Notes: generated by a model from the sequence alone, not told the origin. A stretch of 64,000 nucleotides of DNA from Terricaulis silvestris (GCF_009792355.1 NZ_CP047045.1:1383501-1447500), one strand, 5' to 3'; counted from the first letter of the stretch, positions 41,706 to 51,207 are shown. Made by a program: numbers and translations.

Positions 41706-42851
41706 CTAAAATCGCGCCGCGAGTGACAATGTGACCTGCTCGGCATCGTAGCTGGAGACGAAGTCGGTCGAGTCGTTGTCGCGCGTGCGGTACTGCAGCC
41801 GAACATCGCAATCGCATGGCAGTACGCGCTGCAGCACGATGCTCGCTTGCGGTGAGACATAGCTGTCGGTGCGGTCAAAGCTGTCGAATTCGCGCTCGCG
41901 CACCAGGGCGCCTGCAGACAGTTGGACGTGATCGGTGAGCTGATAGTTGTAGTTCGCGTCCACGCCGTACTCAGTGAAGCTTCCCGGAGCAAAACCAAAC
42001 ACATCGCCGTCGACTGAGTTCCAACGGACGAACGGTTGGACGGTCAACTTATCGCGCTCAAGCAGCAATTGCGGCTTGGTCAAGCCCGCTTGCAACTCGA
42101 CGAAAGAACCGTTGTCGTTCGCCGTGCCGAATACAAATGGGTCAACCTCTTCGTATTCGCGATAGCCTGCGCGCGCACGCGCCCAATAGGAAACGCCGGC
42201 GGCGCGGCCCTCTATCGTGAGCGCTGCATAGATCTCACTGAAGTAGAGCTCATCGCCCAACATTGCGGCGCCGATGCCGATGGAAGGCAGCGCCGCGATA
42301 TGAGGCGCGACGTAGTAGATCGGACCAGTCTGGGCGCCGAGATAGCCGTAATTGAGCGCGTCGAGCTCGTCGTTGTCCTCAAGCGTTAGATTGAGGATGG
42401 AGCGCCAGCGCCGATCGCCGAGTGCGCGCTCGTCAGCGACCGTGAGCTTGGCGAAATAGGTGGTCGAGTCCGGAACAGGGAAGAAGAAGTCTTCATTGGA
42501 GTTGGCCGCATTGGTATCGTACCGGGCGCCGACCTCGACGCGCGTGACGGTGTAGCCAGGCTCGATGATGCGACGGAGGCGTTCGTAGCCGCGACGCGCA
42601 ACTTCGTTCGACGGATCGTTGATGAGGATGCGTTCGTACGCAGCGAGAGCCAGACGCGGTTTGCCAGCCGCTTCAGCGGCGGCCGCGTAACTCAAATTGA
42701 GATCGACGTCTTGAGGATTGTCGAGAATGCGCTGGCCAAGCGTCTCGAGGTCGCCCGCCTGTTGGGCATGCGCGAAACCAACCGAGAGGGCAGTGACGCT
42801 CGCGGCAAGCATAAGCACCCGCAGGAGGCCCTGAGCTTTTCCCCGTACCAT
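41706..42851 (-). CDS. TPR plus outer-membrane beta-barrel protein
   Basis: 381 residues from ATG 42851 (GGGGA 8 nt upstream). Signal peptide MVRGKAQGLLRVLMLAASVTALSVGFAHAQ. One or two TPR units near residues 35-95 (NLSYAAAAEAAGKPRLALAAYERIL and NEVARRGYERLRR). The remainder shows alternating amphipathic strands rich in Tyr/Thr and ends in an aromatic Phe (LSLAARF), the outer-membrane beta-signal. It may anchor or export a surface ligand. Divergent from the FecR gene and close to a CHASE2 cyclase, a recurrent combination. Confidence 0.65.
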   Translation of the reverse strand: MVRGKAQGLLRVLMLAASVTALSVGFAHAQQAGDLETLGQRILDNPQDVDLNLSYAAAAEAAGKPRLALAAYERILINDPSNEVARRGYERLRRIIEPGYTVTRVEVGARYDTNAANSNEDFFFPVPDSTTYFAKLTVADERALGDRRWRSILNLTLEDNDELDALNYGYLGAQTGPIYYVAPHIAALPSIGIGAAMLGDELYFSEIYAALTIEGRAAGVSYWARARAGYREYEEVDPFVFGTANDNGSFVELQAGLTKPQLLLERDKLTVQPFVRWNSVDGDVFGFAPGSFTEYGVDANYNYQLTDHVQLSAGALVREREFDSFDRTDSYVSPQASIVLQRVLPCDCDVRLQYRTRDNDSTDFVSSYDAEQVTLSLAARF

Positions 42852-43006
42852 GCGCAAGTTCCCCGTCCGCCGTCCTGACGGCTCATGGCGCAGTTGAGCG
42901 GGTTCGGCCCCGGAGTTCAAGCTGACACGCCGAATGGCGTGTTCACAGTTGCCAGGCGCGACATGGGAGCGATACGGTCGGGTGATATCGCCAAGAGGAT
43001 TCCACC

Positions 43007-43741
43007 ATGCGGCATTCAGGTATGCTTTTCAGCGCGTTAAGCGCTGGCGCGCTGCTCTTTGGCGGGCCTGCGGCGGCGCAAACCGCGACCGGCGACATTG
43101 GCGCAGCCGTTGGGGTGCGTAACCAAGTTACCGGATTTCGCACTGGGCAGGAGCGGCCGCTCGCTGTTGGCAACCGCGTCTTCCAGAACGAGCGCATCAG
43201 CACGGGCGCGACTGGCGTCGCGCAACTCATGTTCACAGATCAGACAACCTTAAGTATCGGGCCGCGGTCGCAAGTGACCCTTGACCGCTACGTTTACGAT
43301 CCGGGCCAGGGCGCGGGCGATGTCGCCGTGACGTTTACACGCGGCGCCGTCCGGTTCGTTAGCGGCACGCAGCGATCGCAAAGCTACCAGGTGCGCACGC
43401 CGGTGGCGACGATCGGCGTGCGCGGCACCATCGTCGATCTGCTGTTCGTCAACGGCCGCATGTTTGGCATCCTCGACGAAGGCGCACTCACGTTCACGCT
43501 GCCAAACGGACAGACGATCGATCTCGATCGTCCAGGCATGGCAGTCGAGTTTTTCTCAAACGGCACAGCGTCGCGTCCGTTCACCTGGCGCGGCAGCTAC
43601 GAGAGCTCGCTCGGCGCGGCGACGTACCCGTTGTTCGGCAATCCGTTCTCCGAGTATCCGGGCTTTGAAGGCGCATACGACGCCGACGATCAAACCAATC
43701 GCACCGACGACATCTACTCGGCCTACCGCTATAACGACTGA
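43007..43741 (+). CDS. FecR-domain secreted protein
   Basis: 244 residues. Signal peptide MRHSGMLFSALSAGALLFGGPAAAQ. The FecR domain spans about 45-150: ISTGATGVAQLMFTDQTTLSIGPRSQVTLDRYVYD, then VTFTRGAVRFVSG and YQVRTPVATIGVRGTIVDL. FecR domains transmit cell-surface signals, or bind envelope components. It lacks a membrane anchor. Located between an outer-membrane protein and a CHASE2 cyclase on opposite strands; the three probably form one sensory unit. Confidence 0.82.
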   Translation: MRHSGMLFSALSAGALLFGGPAAAQTATGDIGAAVGVRNQVTGFRTGQERPLAVGNRVFQNERISTGATGVAQLMFTDQTTLSIGPRSQVTLDRYVYDPGQGAGDVAVTFTRGAVRFVSGTQRSQSYQVRTPVATIGVRGTIVDLLFVNGRMFGILDEGALTFTLPNGQTIDLDRPGMAVEFFSNGTASRPFTWRGSYESSLGAATYPLFGNPFSEYPGFEGAYDADDQTNRTDDIYSAYRYND

Positions 43742-43760
43742 GCGATGGACGAGAGCAGCG

Positions 43761-45968
43761 CTATTTGCGTTCGGGATCGTAAACGCCGGCCCAATCCGAG
43801 GGCGCCATATCTCCGGCGCGCTCCAGCCTGTGCTTGTAGTTGGCATAGAGCCCGGCGAAGCCAGCATGGGATGTCGTCTGCAGCTGCGTGAGTAGCGCGC
43901 GCGCTTCATCGAAGCGGCCTTGCCGGAAAGCGTCCAGAAAAGCTGTGTGCGCGGGGTCCGCCGCGCCTTGCTCCAGCGTCGCTGTGTACACGCGCGTGGC
44001 GCCTTCGCGCCCATGAAGGCGCACCAAATCTGCTTCGATGAGCCCAGCGTTGGCTGCGCCATTGCGCGTTTGCTCGCTGATCAAGAGCGTCAGGCCATAC
44101 GCCTTGGTCAGGCTTTCCAATCGCGATGCGATATTCACGTTGTCGCCAATGGCCGAATAGTCGAAGCGCCGCTCGGAGCCCAGATTGCCAACGCAGCATT
44201 CGCCCGTATTGACGCCGATGCCGATGCGAACCTGTTCGAAGGGGCGGCCCGCCGCCTCCGCCTCGCTCTGCCAGACAGTGTTCAGGCCCTCCAGGCGTGA
44301 CATGATTTGCATTGCAGCGCGGCACGCGCGCGCCGCGTGATCGGCTTGATCGAGCGGAGCGTTCCAGAAAGCCAGAATTGCATCGCCCATATACTTGTCG
44401 ATTGTGCCGCCGTTTTCGATGACGATGTCGCTTAGCGGCGTGAGGAAGCTATTGATAAACGCCGTCAGCTGCTCGGCGCTCATGCGTTCAGCGATTTTTG
44501 AGAACCCACGGATATCGCAAACCAAGATGCTGAGTTCGCGAACTTCACCGCCAAGCTTTAGGCGCTCGGGGTGGGCAGTGAGCTGACGGATGACGCTCGG
44601 CGCCACGTACTGGCCGAACGCGCGTCGGATGTCGGCACGTTGGTGTTCGGTGCGCTGATAGAAATAGGTGGTCGCGCCCGCAGCGAAGACGAGCGCCGCC
44701 AGCGTTGGAAAGATGGGATCGAACAAGTAGTTCGATTGCACGAATAGAACGATGCCTAGCAACCAAATCGCCGCGACAAGTGCAAATCCAATGGCGGCGT
44801 TGATGGATGGCCCAAATCTCGGCGCTGCGATCGCAAGTACGACGATCGCCAGCATTGCGATCAACAGCTCGATGCCAGGCGCGAAATCAGGCCGTTGCAG
44901 GAAGTTGCCGGCCAAGATCTGTTCTAAGAGTTGGCGGTGCAATTGGACGCCGGGAATGCTTGCGTCGAGCGGCGTCGCGCGCAAATCCATGAGCCCCGGC
45001 GCGCTCGCGCCGACGAGGACGATAGCGCCTTCGAACTGACCTGGCTCGAATGACGAGTCCAAAACTTGCCATGCCGGCACGGCTTCGCGCTCGTCATAGG
45101 CGCGAAACCGCAGCCAAACTTGTCCCTCGGCGTCGGTCGGAATCGTAAGCGGTCCGACCTTGATGGCGTTGATGCCAGTGTGGGCGCCGAAAGCGGATGT
45201 GCCGCTCGCGTTGGCGGAGCGCACCACGTAGGTCGATGCGCCGAACGCAACACGCAAAGCTTCGAGCGCGAGCGACGGCGCAATCTCGTCGTTATGTCGG
45301 AGCAGGAGCGGAACCCGGCGCACGACTTGATCGCCGTCGGGCAGCCAGTTGATGAACCCCACGCCATCGGCCGCGTCGGAGAGCGCCGGCAAGCTCGTGG
45401 CGACGCCTGGCAGGTTGCGCAGATACGGACTGGGATCGTCACCGGCGACTGCAAATCCTGCGCGGAGTGGAAAAAGGACGCCATTGGCTTGATCATGGAG
45501 GCTCGCGGCCAGAACCGTGGGGAATTGATCAAGCGACGCAGCAAAGCGCGCGTCGTGACTTTCCGCATCGCCCAGTGCCCGTGCCAACGCAGCGCGGCGC
45601 GCCGCCGGCGCCGCAGCGAGCAATTGTTCGGGTGAAGTCCGGTCAGGTTCGGCGAACAGCACGTCGAACGCGATCGCCGCGGCGCCGGCGTCGCCTAGCC
45701 TCTGCGTGAGCTCAGCGATCGTTGCGCGTGACCAGGGCCATTGGCCAAGCCGGACAAGAGAACTCTCATCGATATGCACCACACGAATGGGCGCGTCGGG
45801 AAGCGCAGGCGCAGGTGCGATGCGTTGGTAAGCGTCAAACGCAAGGTTGCGCAGCGAACTCAGGATCGGCGGGCGCAAATAAAAGACGCCAGCGGCAATC
45901 ACCGCGAAGATCAACACCACCGGCCAATAGAATTTGGGAAGGCGTTTTTCGGCTGTGGCTTTTGCCAA
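43761..45968 (-). CDS. CHASE2-domain adenylate/guanylate cyclase
   Basis: 735 residues. One membrane helix near the N terminus (about 12-30), a periplasmic CHASE2 domain (about 40-330), three further membrane spans (about 355-430), and a class III cyclase domain (about 475-650). Metal ligands are in LVCDIRGFSK and KYMGDAILAFW; the transition-state Asn/Arg pair is in GDNVNIASRLE. It makes cAMP or cGMP in response to an envelope signal. A cyclic-nucleotide-binding patatin at 18168 is one possible target. The N-terminal Pro/Leu-rich start is preceded by a free 200-bp gap. Confidence 0.88.
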   Translation of the reverse strand: MAKATAEKRLPKFYWPVVLIFAVIAAGVFYLRPPILSSLRNLAFDAYQRIAPAPALPDAPIRVVHIDESSLVRLGQWPWSRATIAELTQRLGDAGAAAIAFDVLFAEPDRTSPEQLLAAAPAARRAALARALGDAESHDARFAASLDQFPTVLAASLHDQANGVLFPLRAGFAVAGDDPSPYLRNLPGVATSLPALSDAADGVGFINWLPDGDQVVRRVPLLLRHNDEIAPSLALEALRVAFGASTYVVRSANASGTSAFGAHTGINAIKVGPLTIPTDAEGQVWLRFRAYDEREAVPAWQVLDSSFEPGQFEGAIVLVGASAPGLMDLRATPLDASIPGVQLHRQLLEQILAGNFLQRPDFAPGIELLIAMLAIVVLAIAAPRFGPSINAAIGFALVAAIWLLGIVLFVQSNYLFDPIFPTLAALVFAAGATTYFYQRTEHQRADIRRAFGQYVAPSVIRQLTAHPERLKLGGEVRELSILVCDIRGFSKIAERMSAEQLTAFINSFLTPLSDIVIENGGTIDKYMGDAILAFWNAPLDQADHAARACRAAMQIMSRLEGLNTVWQSEAEAAGRPFEQVRIGIGVNTGECCVGNLGSERRFDYSAIGDNVNIASRLESLTKAYGLTLLISEQTRNGAANAGLIEADLVRLHGREGATRVYTATLEQGAADPAHTAFLDAFRQGRFDEARALLTQLQTTSHAGFAGLYANYKHRLERAGDMAPSDWAGVYDPERK

Positions 45969-46179
45969 AGTCTAGACCCGGTGTGGCTTATTCTGCCGCA
46001 CAGACCATTGCGCAGCGCGCAAGTCCAGTCTTTTGGGTGATGCGAGAGGGCCCAACGGGGATCAAAATAAGAGGATAGCCCGCACCTCTATCCAACACTT
46101 TCCCGCGCCAACCCCTTGTCGCCACTACGCTTCGCCAAAATCAATCCGACCGGCTTGCGTCGCGCTTAGCTTAGCGCCC

Positions 46180-46674
46180 ATGCGTCTCAACGCCCCGCCC
46201 ATCACCGAGCATCGCCTCCAGCGCTATCAGCGCTGGGTGCTGCTGTGGCTGAAATGGTTCGCGGCGTTCCTCCGCGAAGCCCGCGCCTTCGCGCCGTTCT
46301 CTGATCAAGCGGCGGCGATCGCGCACCAATGGCTCGACCGCATCGAGCGCATCCTCACCAGCATCGTCATGCTCCGCGCCGCGCCGCACGTGCGCGGCAA
46401 CACCGCACCCAAACATTCAGCGCGCCGCCGCATAGAAACGCATATGCGGCGCGCCATCATCGGCTCAGCCATGCGCCGCGCGCTGCGATCGAAGGATCTA
46501 AACCAGCGCATCGCCGCGCTTTCAAAAGATGTCGATGCTCTAGTCGCGCGCTTGTTGAAGCGCCTGCCACGCGGCCTCACGCGACGGCGGCCGCACCGCG
46601 CCCGCCCGGAGCCACGGCAAATTGCACGCGCGATCGCCAGTGCCGAAGCCGCGCCGTCCGCCGACACGTCGTGA
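46180..46674 (+). CDS. Hypothetical protein, Arg-rich
   Basis: 164 residues. ATG 46180 gives a compact protein; the frame upstream is open but weakly protein-like. N-terminal half has a Trp-rich helix (YQRWVLLWLKWFAAFLREARAF), which may lie along the membrane, and the second half is Arg-rich. No recognised family. The gene is separate from neighbours by 200 bp upstream and converges on an SDR gene. Confidence 0.5.
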   Translation: MRLNAPPITEHRLQRYQRWVLLWLKWFAAFLREARAFAPFSDQAAAIAHQWLDRIERILTSIVMLRAAPHVRGNTAPKHSARRRIETHMRRAIIGSAMRRALRSKDLNQRIAALSKDVDALVARLLKRLPRGLTRRRPHRARPEPRQIARAIASAEAAPSADTS

Positions 46675-46739
46675 ACGGCGTCGCTTCCATCGATCATCCA
46701 CCATGGCGCGCCGCGAAAGCGGCGGCGCCGGCGCACGCA

Positions 46740-47543
46740 CTAAGTCGCCGGCGACTGGATGTTGCGGACCATTTTCAGCAGCGTCGCGCGGGGGATGTAT
46801 TTCACCATCCCGGCTTGGAACGCATTGCGGCCGCCTGTGACTTTGACGCGCTGATTCCGTTTCCACGCTTCATAACCCATGCGCGCGACAGGCATGGAGC
46901 CCATCACCTTGCTCACGTGCGCCAGGCGCGTTTTGCCGGTGCCCGCGCGTTCGCGGAATTTCGACACCGTCGGTCCAGGGCAAAGGCAGCTCACGTGCAC
47001 GCCAGTGCCGCGCGCTTCTTCCCACATCGCTTCGGAGAAGGAGAGCACATAGGCCTTCGACGCATAATAGTTCGCCATCAGCGGCCCAGGCTGAAACGCC
47101 GCCGTGGAAGCGACATTGAGAATGCCGCCTTTGCCGTTCGCGATCATGCGATCCCAATAAATGTACGTGAGCTCAACCAGCGCCCGCACGTTGAGATCGA
47201 TCATGCCAAGTTGCGTCGGCAAATCGGAGGAGGTGAGCGCGCCCGCATGGCCGTAGCCCGCATTGTTCACCACCACATCGACGTTGAGCCCACGCGCCGC
47301 GATCGATTGCGCCAGCGCCGAGCCGCCGCCGTACGCGCCGAGATCTTGCGCGATGACATGCGTTTTCACACCGTATTGGCCGGCAAGACGGTTGGCGACT
47401 TCCGCCAACGCGCCTTCGCTGCGCGCGGTGAGGATGAGGTCGTAGCCATCCTTGGCGAAGCATTCGGCCAGATCGACGCCGATGCCGGCGGATGCGCCGG
47501 TCACCAATGCGGTTTGGCCTTCGCCAGGTTTACGTCGCGCCAT
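46740..47543 (-). CDS. Short-chain dehydrogenase/reductase
   Basis: 267 residues from ATG 47543 (GGGAG 7 nt upstream). Rossmann motif TGASAGIG, NNAG at VVNNAGYGHAG, and the catalytic YASK in NYYASKAYVLSF preceded by Ser in NVASTAAF. The family oxidises or reduces hydroxyls or ketones with NAD(P); the C-terminal region (RNAFQAGMVKYIPRATLLKMVRNI) is typical of acyl-chain or oxidoreductase relatives such as the SDR member DltE/short-chain family, but the substrate is unknown. Shares no operon. Confidence 0.87.
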   Translation of the reverse strand: MARRKPGEGQTALVTGASAGIGVDLAECFAKDGYDLILTARSEGALAEVANRLAGQYGVKTHVIAQDLGAYGGGSALAQSIAARGLNVDVVVNNAGYGHAGALTSSDLPTQLGMIDLNVRALVELTYIYWDRMIANGKGGILNVASTAAFQPGPLMANYYASKAYVLSFSEAMWEEARGTGVHVSCLCPGPTVSKFRERAGTGKTRLAHVSKVMGSMPVARMGYEAWKRNQRVKVTGGRNAFQAGMVKYIPRATLLKMVRNIQSPAT

Positions 47544-47628
47544 CTTGCCACTCCCTCTTTGCGCGCGACGATAGGCGGGTGCGGTTCCGGTTCCAAGCCA
47601 ACGTGAAGGCCGTGCTAGGAGGGGGCGC

Positions 47629-48300
47629 ATGAGCGCCAACGAGTTCAAACTCAACGCCGACGAAAAACCGTTCGACGCACCGGATGGGGCCAAGCCCAAG
47701 GCGTCCCGTCCGCGCGACGCCGCGACCCTGATCCTGGTCCGCGGCCGGCGCGAAGTGATGATGGGCCAGCGCGCCAAGGGTCACGTCTTCATGCCGGACA
47801 AATGGGTCTTCCCCGGCGGACGGGTCGATCCCGGCGACGCCCGCGCCAAAGCCGCGGTGGAACTCACCGCCGAGACCGAGACGCTGCTAAAGGCCGGGGG
47901 GCCAGTCCGCCGCCCGCCCCGCGCCTACGCCCTGGCGGCGGTTCGGGAGACGCGGGAGGAGGCCGGCCTGGTGCTAGGCGATGAGAAGGGCCCGGACCTT
48001 TCCAAGCTCCAATTCGTGGCCCGCGCCATCACGCCGCCCTACCGCCCCCGCCGGTTCGACGCCCGGTTTTTCATGGCCGACGCCGAGGCGGTCCTGGCCC
48101 ACGATGAGCCCGCGGCTGGTGACGAAGAATTGCTGCACACCAAATGGTTTAGCCTGGACGAGGCCGAGGCCCTGGACCTGCCCTCGATCACCCGGTTCGT
48201 GCTTAAGGAGGTGCGCGCCAGGCTGGCCGGGGACACGGTCGAACCGCCGTTTTTGAGGTGGAGCCGGGGGGCGCACACGTTAGAGCGGCTAAAAAGTTGA
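47629..48300 (+). CDS. NUDIX hydrolase with an insertion in the Nudix box region
   Basis: 223 residues. A disordered N terminus is followed by the Nudix fold: LVRGRREVMMGQRAKGHVFMPDKWVFPGGRVDPGD, then after about 38 inserted residues AVRETREEAGLVLG. The insertion lies between the glycine and the REXXEE part of the box and is typical of some alphaproteobacterial members. It would hydrolyse a nucleoside-diphosphate-linked compound. Terminal region LPSITRFVLKEVRARLAGD resembles the family. Downstream rpmG starts 64 bp later. Confidence 0.8.
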   Translation: MSANEFKLNADEKPFDAPDGAKPKASRPRDAATLILVRGRREVMMGQRAKGHVFMPDKWVFPGGRVDPGDARAKAAVELTAETETLLKAGGPVRRPPRAYALAAVRETREEAGLVLGDEKGPDLSKLQFVARAITPPYRPRRFDARFFMADAEAVLAHDEPAAGDEELLHTKWFSLDEAEALDLPSITRFVLKEVRARLAGDTVEPPFLRWSRGAHTLERLKS

Positions 48301-48364
48301 CTTTAGGTCCGGGGGTCCGTATTTCCCCCGCTCTTCAAACATCTGAGAAATCCGGTCCCGCGTC

Positions 48365-48532
48365 ATGGCAAAGAAGACAACCATCAAGCTCCGTCTCAAC
48401 TCGACGGCCGACACTGGTTTCTTCTACGTCACCAAGAAGAACCCGCGGACGAAGACTGAGAAGCTCAAGTTCCGCAAGTACGACCCGATTGCGAAAAAGC
48501 ACGTCGAGTTCGTCGAAGGCAAAATCAAGTAA
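48365..48532 (+). CDS. rpmG: 50S ribosomal protein L33
   Basis: 55 residues: [49 protein letters not shown]. Typical cysteine-free L33 of Alphaproteobacteria (no CxxC zinc pairs). Structural protein of the large ribosomal subunit at the E site. A 64-bp gap with a GC-rich hairpin-like stretch precedes it. Confidence 0.95.
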   Translation: MAKKTTIKLRLNSTADTGFFYVTKKNPRTKTEKLKFRKYDPIAKKHVEFVEGKIK

Positions 48533-48556
48533 GCAGGCGCCTCGCGCCGCTTCTGC

Positions 48557-48973
48557 CTATTTCGGATACAAGATCATCTGCGTGCAGCGGAAAAGCGCGA
48601 TCGTTTTTCCCGTCGCCTCCGCCGTGACCACCGCATCCCAAACCTGCGTCGTTCGCCCACCGTGCACAAGGCTGGCTTCAACGCTAACCCCGCCCTCGCG
48701 CGTGGTGCCGAGAAAATTCGACTTCAGCTCAATCGTCGTGAAGTTCAACGCCCCATCAGGCCGCGAAATGATGCAGCCATAGCCGCAAGCGCTATCGGCC
48801 AACGCGATGACGCTCGCGGCATGCAGAAACGTGTTCGGTGCAAGGTGATGCGTCTTCACCTCGAAGCGGCCTTTGACATAGCCGGGCCGCGCCTCGAGCC
48901 ACTCCAAGCCAAGGTGATCCGGCAGGAAGCCTTTTTGCCGATCGGTCAGCTGGCCAACGTAGTCTTCACTCAT
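48557..48973 (-). CDS. PaaI-type hotdog thioesterase
   Basis: 138 residues from ATG 48973 (GAGGT 5 nt upstream). Hotdog fold with HHLAPNTFLHAASVIALADSACGYGC and ALNFTTIELKSNFLGTTREG. The Asn/Asp-Gly of the PaaI active-site helix region is compatible. It hydrolyses acyl-CoA or phenylacetyl-type thioesters. Divergent from the CinA-like gene by 33 bp. Confidence 0.83.
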   Translation of the reverse strand: MSEDYVGQLTDRQKGFLPDHLGLEWLEARPGYVKGRFEVKTHHLAPNTFLHAASVIALADSACGYGCIISRPDGALNFTTIELKSNFLGTTREGGVSVEASLVHGGRTTQVWDAVVTAEATGKTIALFRCTQMILYPK

Positions 48974-49006
48974 CCGACACCTCGTGTTTCGTGCTAGTAT
49001 GCGCGC

Positions 49007-49774
49007 ATGACGCAACGCCAAGTCAAAGCCGCTGTTTTGCTAATCGGGGACGAACTGCTCTCCGGCCGCACGCAGGACGTGAACCTGCAAACCATCGCGA
49101 AATTCCTGGCGCCATTAGGCGTGCAAGTCGCCGAAGCGCGCGTGACCGCGGACATACCGGACGAGATCATCGCCAATGTGAACGAACTCCGCGCCAAATA
49201 TGATTACGTCTTCACCACAGGCGGCATCGGCCCAACCCATGACGATAAGACCGCCGACGCCATGGCCGCCGCGTTCGGCGTCAGCATCGACGTGCGCGAC
49301 GATGCGCGCGCGATTCTGGAGGCGCACTACAAGGGCATGAGCAATCTCAACGAAGCGCGCCTGCGCATGGCGCGGATCCCCGACGGCGCAACGCTGATCG
49401 CAAACCCCGTGTCGAAAGCGCCAGGATTTCAGATCGGCAACGTGTTCGTCATGGCGGGCGTACCGTCGATTACTCGTGGGATGCTGGAGGACGTGGGACA
49501 TCGCCTCGAAGGCGGCATCGTGGTGCGCTCGCGGACGATCCGCGGCAAAGGCGTGCGCGAAGGCGCGATTGCGCAGGGCTTGGCGGAGCTGGAGGCGGCG
49601 ACAAACGGTGTCGTCTCGTTCGGCTCGTATCCGTGGTTTGCGCCGCCGGACAGTTTCGGCGTCCATCTCGTGGCGCGTTCAGGCGACATTGCGGCGCTCG
49701 ACAAGGCGGCAGCCGACCTGATGGCCATGATCCGCTCGTGCGGCGCCGATCCTGAAGAGGTCGTGGAGAGCTAA
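49007..49774 (+). CDS. CinA-like molybdopterin-binding domain protein
   Basis: 255 residues: AAVLLIGDELLSGRTQDVN, GGIGPTHDDKTADAMA and PGFQIGNVFVMAGVPSITRGML, the MoCF-biosynthesis/CinA N-terminal signature. The C-terminal amidase domain of full CinA (NMN deamidase) is missing, so this is the short form. Members act as putative competence/damage-inducible nucleotide-diphosphate hydrolases, function only partly known. The stop overlaps the DUF1345 stop on the other strand by 4 bp. Confidence 0.83.
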   Translation: MTQRQVKAAVLLIGDELLSGRTQDVNLQTIAKFLAPLGVQVAEARVTADIPDEIIANVNELRAKYDYVFTTGGIGPTHDDKTADAMAAAFGVSIDVRDDARAILEAHYKGMSNLNEARLRMARIPDGATLIANPVSKAPGFQIGNVFVMAGVPSITRGMLEDVGHRLEGGIVVRSRTIRGKGVREGAIAQGLAELEAATNGVVSFGSYPWFAPPDSFGVHLVARSGDIAALDKAAADLMAMIRSCGADPEEVVES

Positions 49775-50433
49775 CCGAACAGATCGCCGACTAGGCTCAA
49801 CGTCAGCGCGAGAACCACCGTATTGAACACGAACGCAAGCACGCCATGCAACGTCACAACGCGACGGATCGGTTTGGCGGCGATCTGGATGTCGGCGGTT
49901 TGAGCGGCGACGCCGATGACCAGGGCGAAGTGGAAGAAATCGCCGAAGTCCGGCGCTTCGTCACCTGGAAAGATCAGGCCTTTGCGAATGCCGCCTTCGT
50001 CAGCAGGGCCAAAATATTCATGGGCGTAGTGCTTGGCGAAACTGGTGTGCACGAACAACCAGGAGATCGCGACGGTGAGGAAAACGAATCCGACATGCAG
50101 TCCGCGATCGTCGCCCGCGGCAGCGGATTGCAGTTCGACGACAATCGCCGTGAGGCTCGCAATGACGCCGGCCAGGGAAACGAAAAGAACAAAATAGCGT
50201 CCGTCATCCACGTCGGCTGCGTGGTCGATGATGGTCTGTGCGTTGATGCCGTGGGTCTGCACCAGCACGGTCAGGAGATAAACGAAGGCTGCCGCATCCC
50301 ACGCAATCAGCGCCTGGTTGAGCGGCGACACGTCGGTATCGGCCAAGGCAAGGATGACGCCGGTGACGATGCCAACCACGAGGCCGAGCATCAGCGGCGT
50401 GTGACGGATCACGGCGCGTAATGTGTCACCCAT
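49771..50433 (-). CDS. DUF1345 membrane protein
   Basis: 220 residues, five or six membrane spans. Family blocks: IAWDAAAFVYLLTVLV, SLAGVIASLTAIVVELQSAA and SWLFVHTSFAKHYAHEYF. ATG 50433 is chosen from the family N terminus, 8 bp inside the upstream acetyltransferase. Function of DUF1345 proteins is unknown. Translationally coupled to the upstream GNAT gene. Confidence 0.85.
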   Translation of the reverse strand: MGDTLRAVIRHTPLMLGLVVGIVTGVILALADTDVSPLNQALIAWDAAAFVYLLTVLVQTHGINAQTIIDHAADVDDGRYFVLFVSLAGVIASLTAIVVELQSAAAGDDRGLHVGFVFLTVAISWLFVHTSFAKHYAHEYFGPADEGGIRKGLIFPGDEAPDFGDFFHFALVIGVAAQTADIQIAAKPIRRVVTLHGVLAFVFNTVVLALTLSLVGDLFG

Positions 50434-51106
50434 TCGCTTTGCTCCACATGGCGTGCGTGACCTCGGTACGGAGTTCAAAGCCCAGATGTTTGTAGAGCGC
50501 GATGGCGGCCGTGTTGCTGGCGTAAGCGTGCAAGAAAGGCGTATCGCCCTCGCTCAGGATGCGATCACCAACGGCGCGCATCAAAGCCGCGCCATAGCCG
50601 CGCCCGCGATAATCCGGATGCGTACACACCGCGCTGATCTCAACGAACCCCGGCATCTGCATCCGCTCGCCAGCCATGGCGACGAGGCGGCCATTGTCGC
50701 GAATGCCAACAAAACGTCCGAGGGCGTGCGTTGCGGCGCGAAACGGCCCAGGCTTGGTGAGCGTGGCAAGCGCGATCATCTCGGGCGCGTCGGCGTCAGA
50801 GAGCGGTTCGATGGAGAAACGGCCGCCAGCGGTGAAGCCCTTCGTGGTCATCTGCACGCCGAGCGCGCTGAGCTTGAGTTGAATGCCCGGCGGCGGTGCG
50901 GGCGGCGCCACCTCGAGCAACGACATATCGTCGTCCGCGTAAGCCAAAGCCGCGAGTGCGGCTACAGCTTCCGGCGATGTGTCGCGCGTGCCAGCGAACG
51001 GGCCGATGTCCTCACGAAAGCGTCGCGCGTGTTCGCCACCAAGGCACAGCGCGGCTTGACGGCTCGTCAACGCGCTCCAGGCTGGGCAGTCGAGGGGATG
51101 CGCCAT
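50426..51106 (-). CDS. GNAT acetyltransferase
   Basis: 226 residues. N-terminal helical part of unclear role, then a GNAT domain with VEISAVCTHPDYRGRGYGAALM (acetyl-CoA binding R/Q-x-x-G-x-G/A loop) and FLHAYASNTAAIALYKHLGF. The N-terminal motif EISAVCTHPDYRG is typical of the FR47-like subgroup. Substrate unknown. Upstream gene tRNA-Leu lies on the same strand; the stop overlaps the DUF1345 start by 8 bp. Confidence 0.83.
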   Translation of the reverse strand: MAHPLDCPAWSALTSRQAALCLGGEHARRFREDIGPFAGTRDTSPEAVAALAALAYADDDMSLLEVAPPAPPPGIQLKLSALGVQMTTKGFTAGGRFSIEPLSDADAPEMIALATLTKPGPFRAATHALGRFVGIRDNGRLVAMAGERMQMPGFVEISAVCTHPDYRGRGYGAALMRAVGDRILSEGDTPFLHAYASNTAAIALYKHLGFELRTEVTHAMWSKANG

Positions 51107-51119
51107 GTCTACCTAGATG

Positions 51120-51207
51120 TGGTGCGAGCGGCGGGAGTTGAACCCGCACCGCCTTTTGGGCGAACGGATTTTAAGTCCGCTGCGTCTACCAGTTTCGCCA
51201 CGCTCGC
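51120..51207 (-). tRNA. tRNA-Leu (anticodon TAA)
   Basis: Read on the minus strand: acceptor stem GCGAGCG (51201-51207) pairs with CGCTCGC (51124-51130) before ACCA (CCA encoded, 51120-51122). Anticodon stem around loop CTTAAAA, anticodon TAA at 51171-51173. A long variable arm (class II) and the T-loop GTTCAACTC are present. It decodes UUA/UUG. Confidence 0.96.

Noticed and set aside
46329..47606. 425-codon plus-strand open frame opposite the SDR gene
   Set aside because: Arises from codon-bias shadow; no motif; conflicts with SDR catalytic motifs on the other strand.
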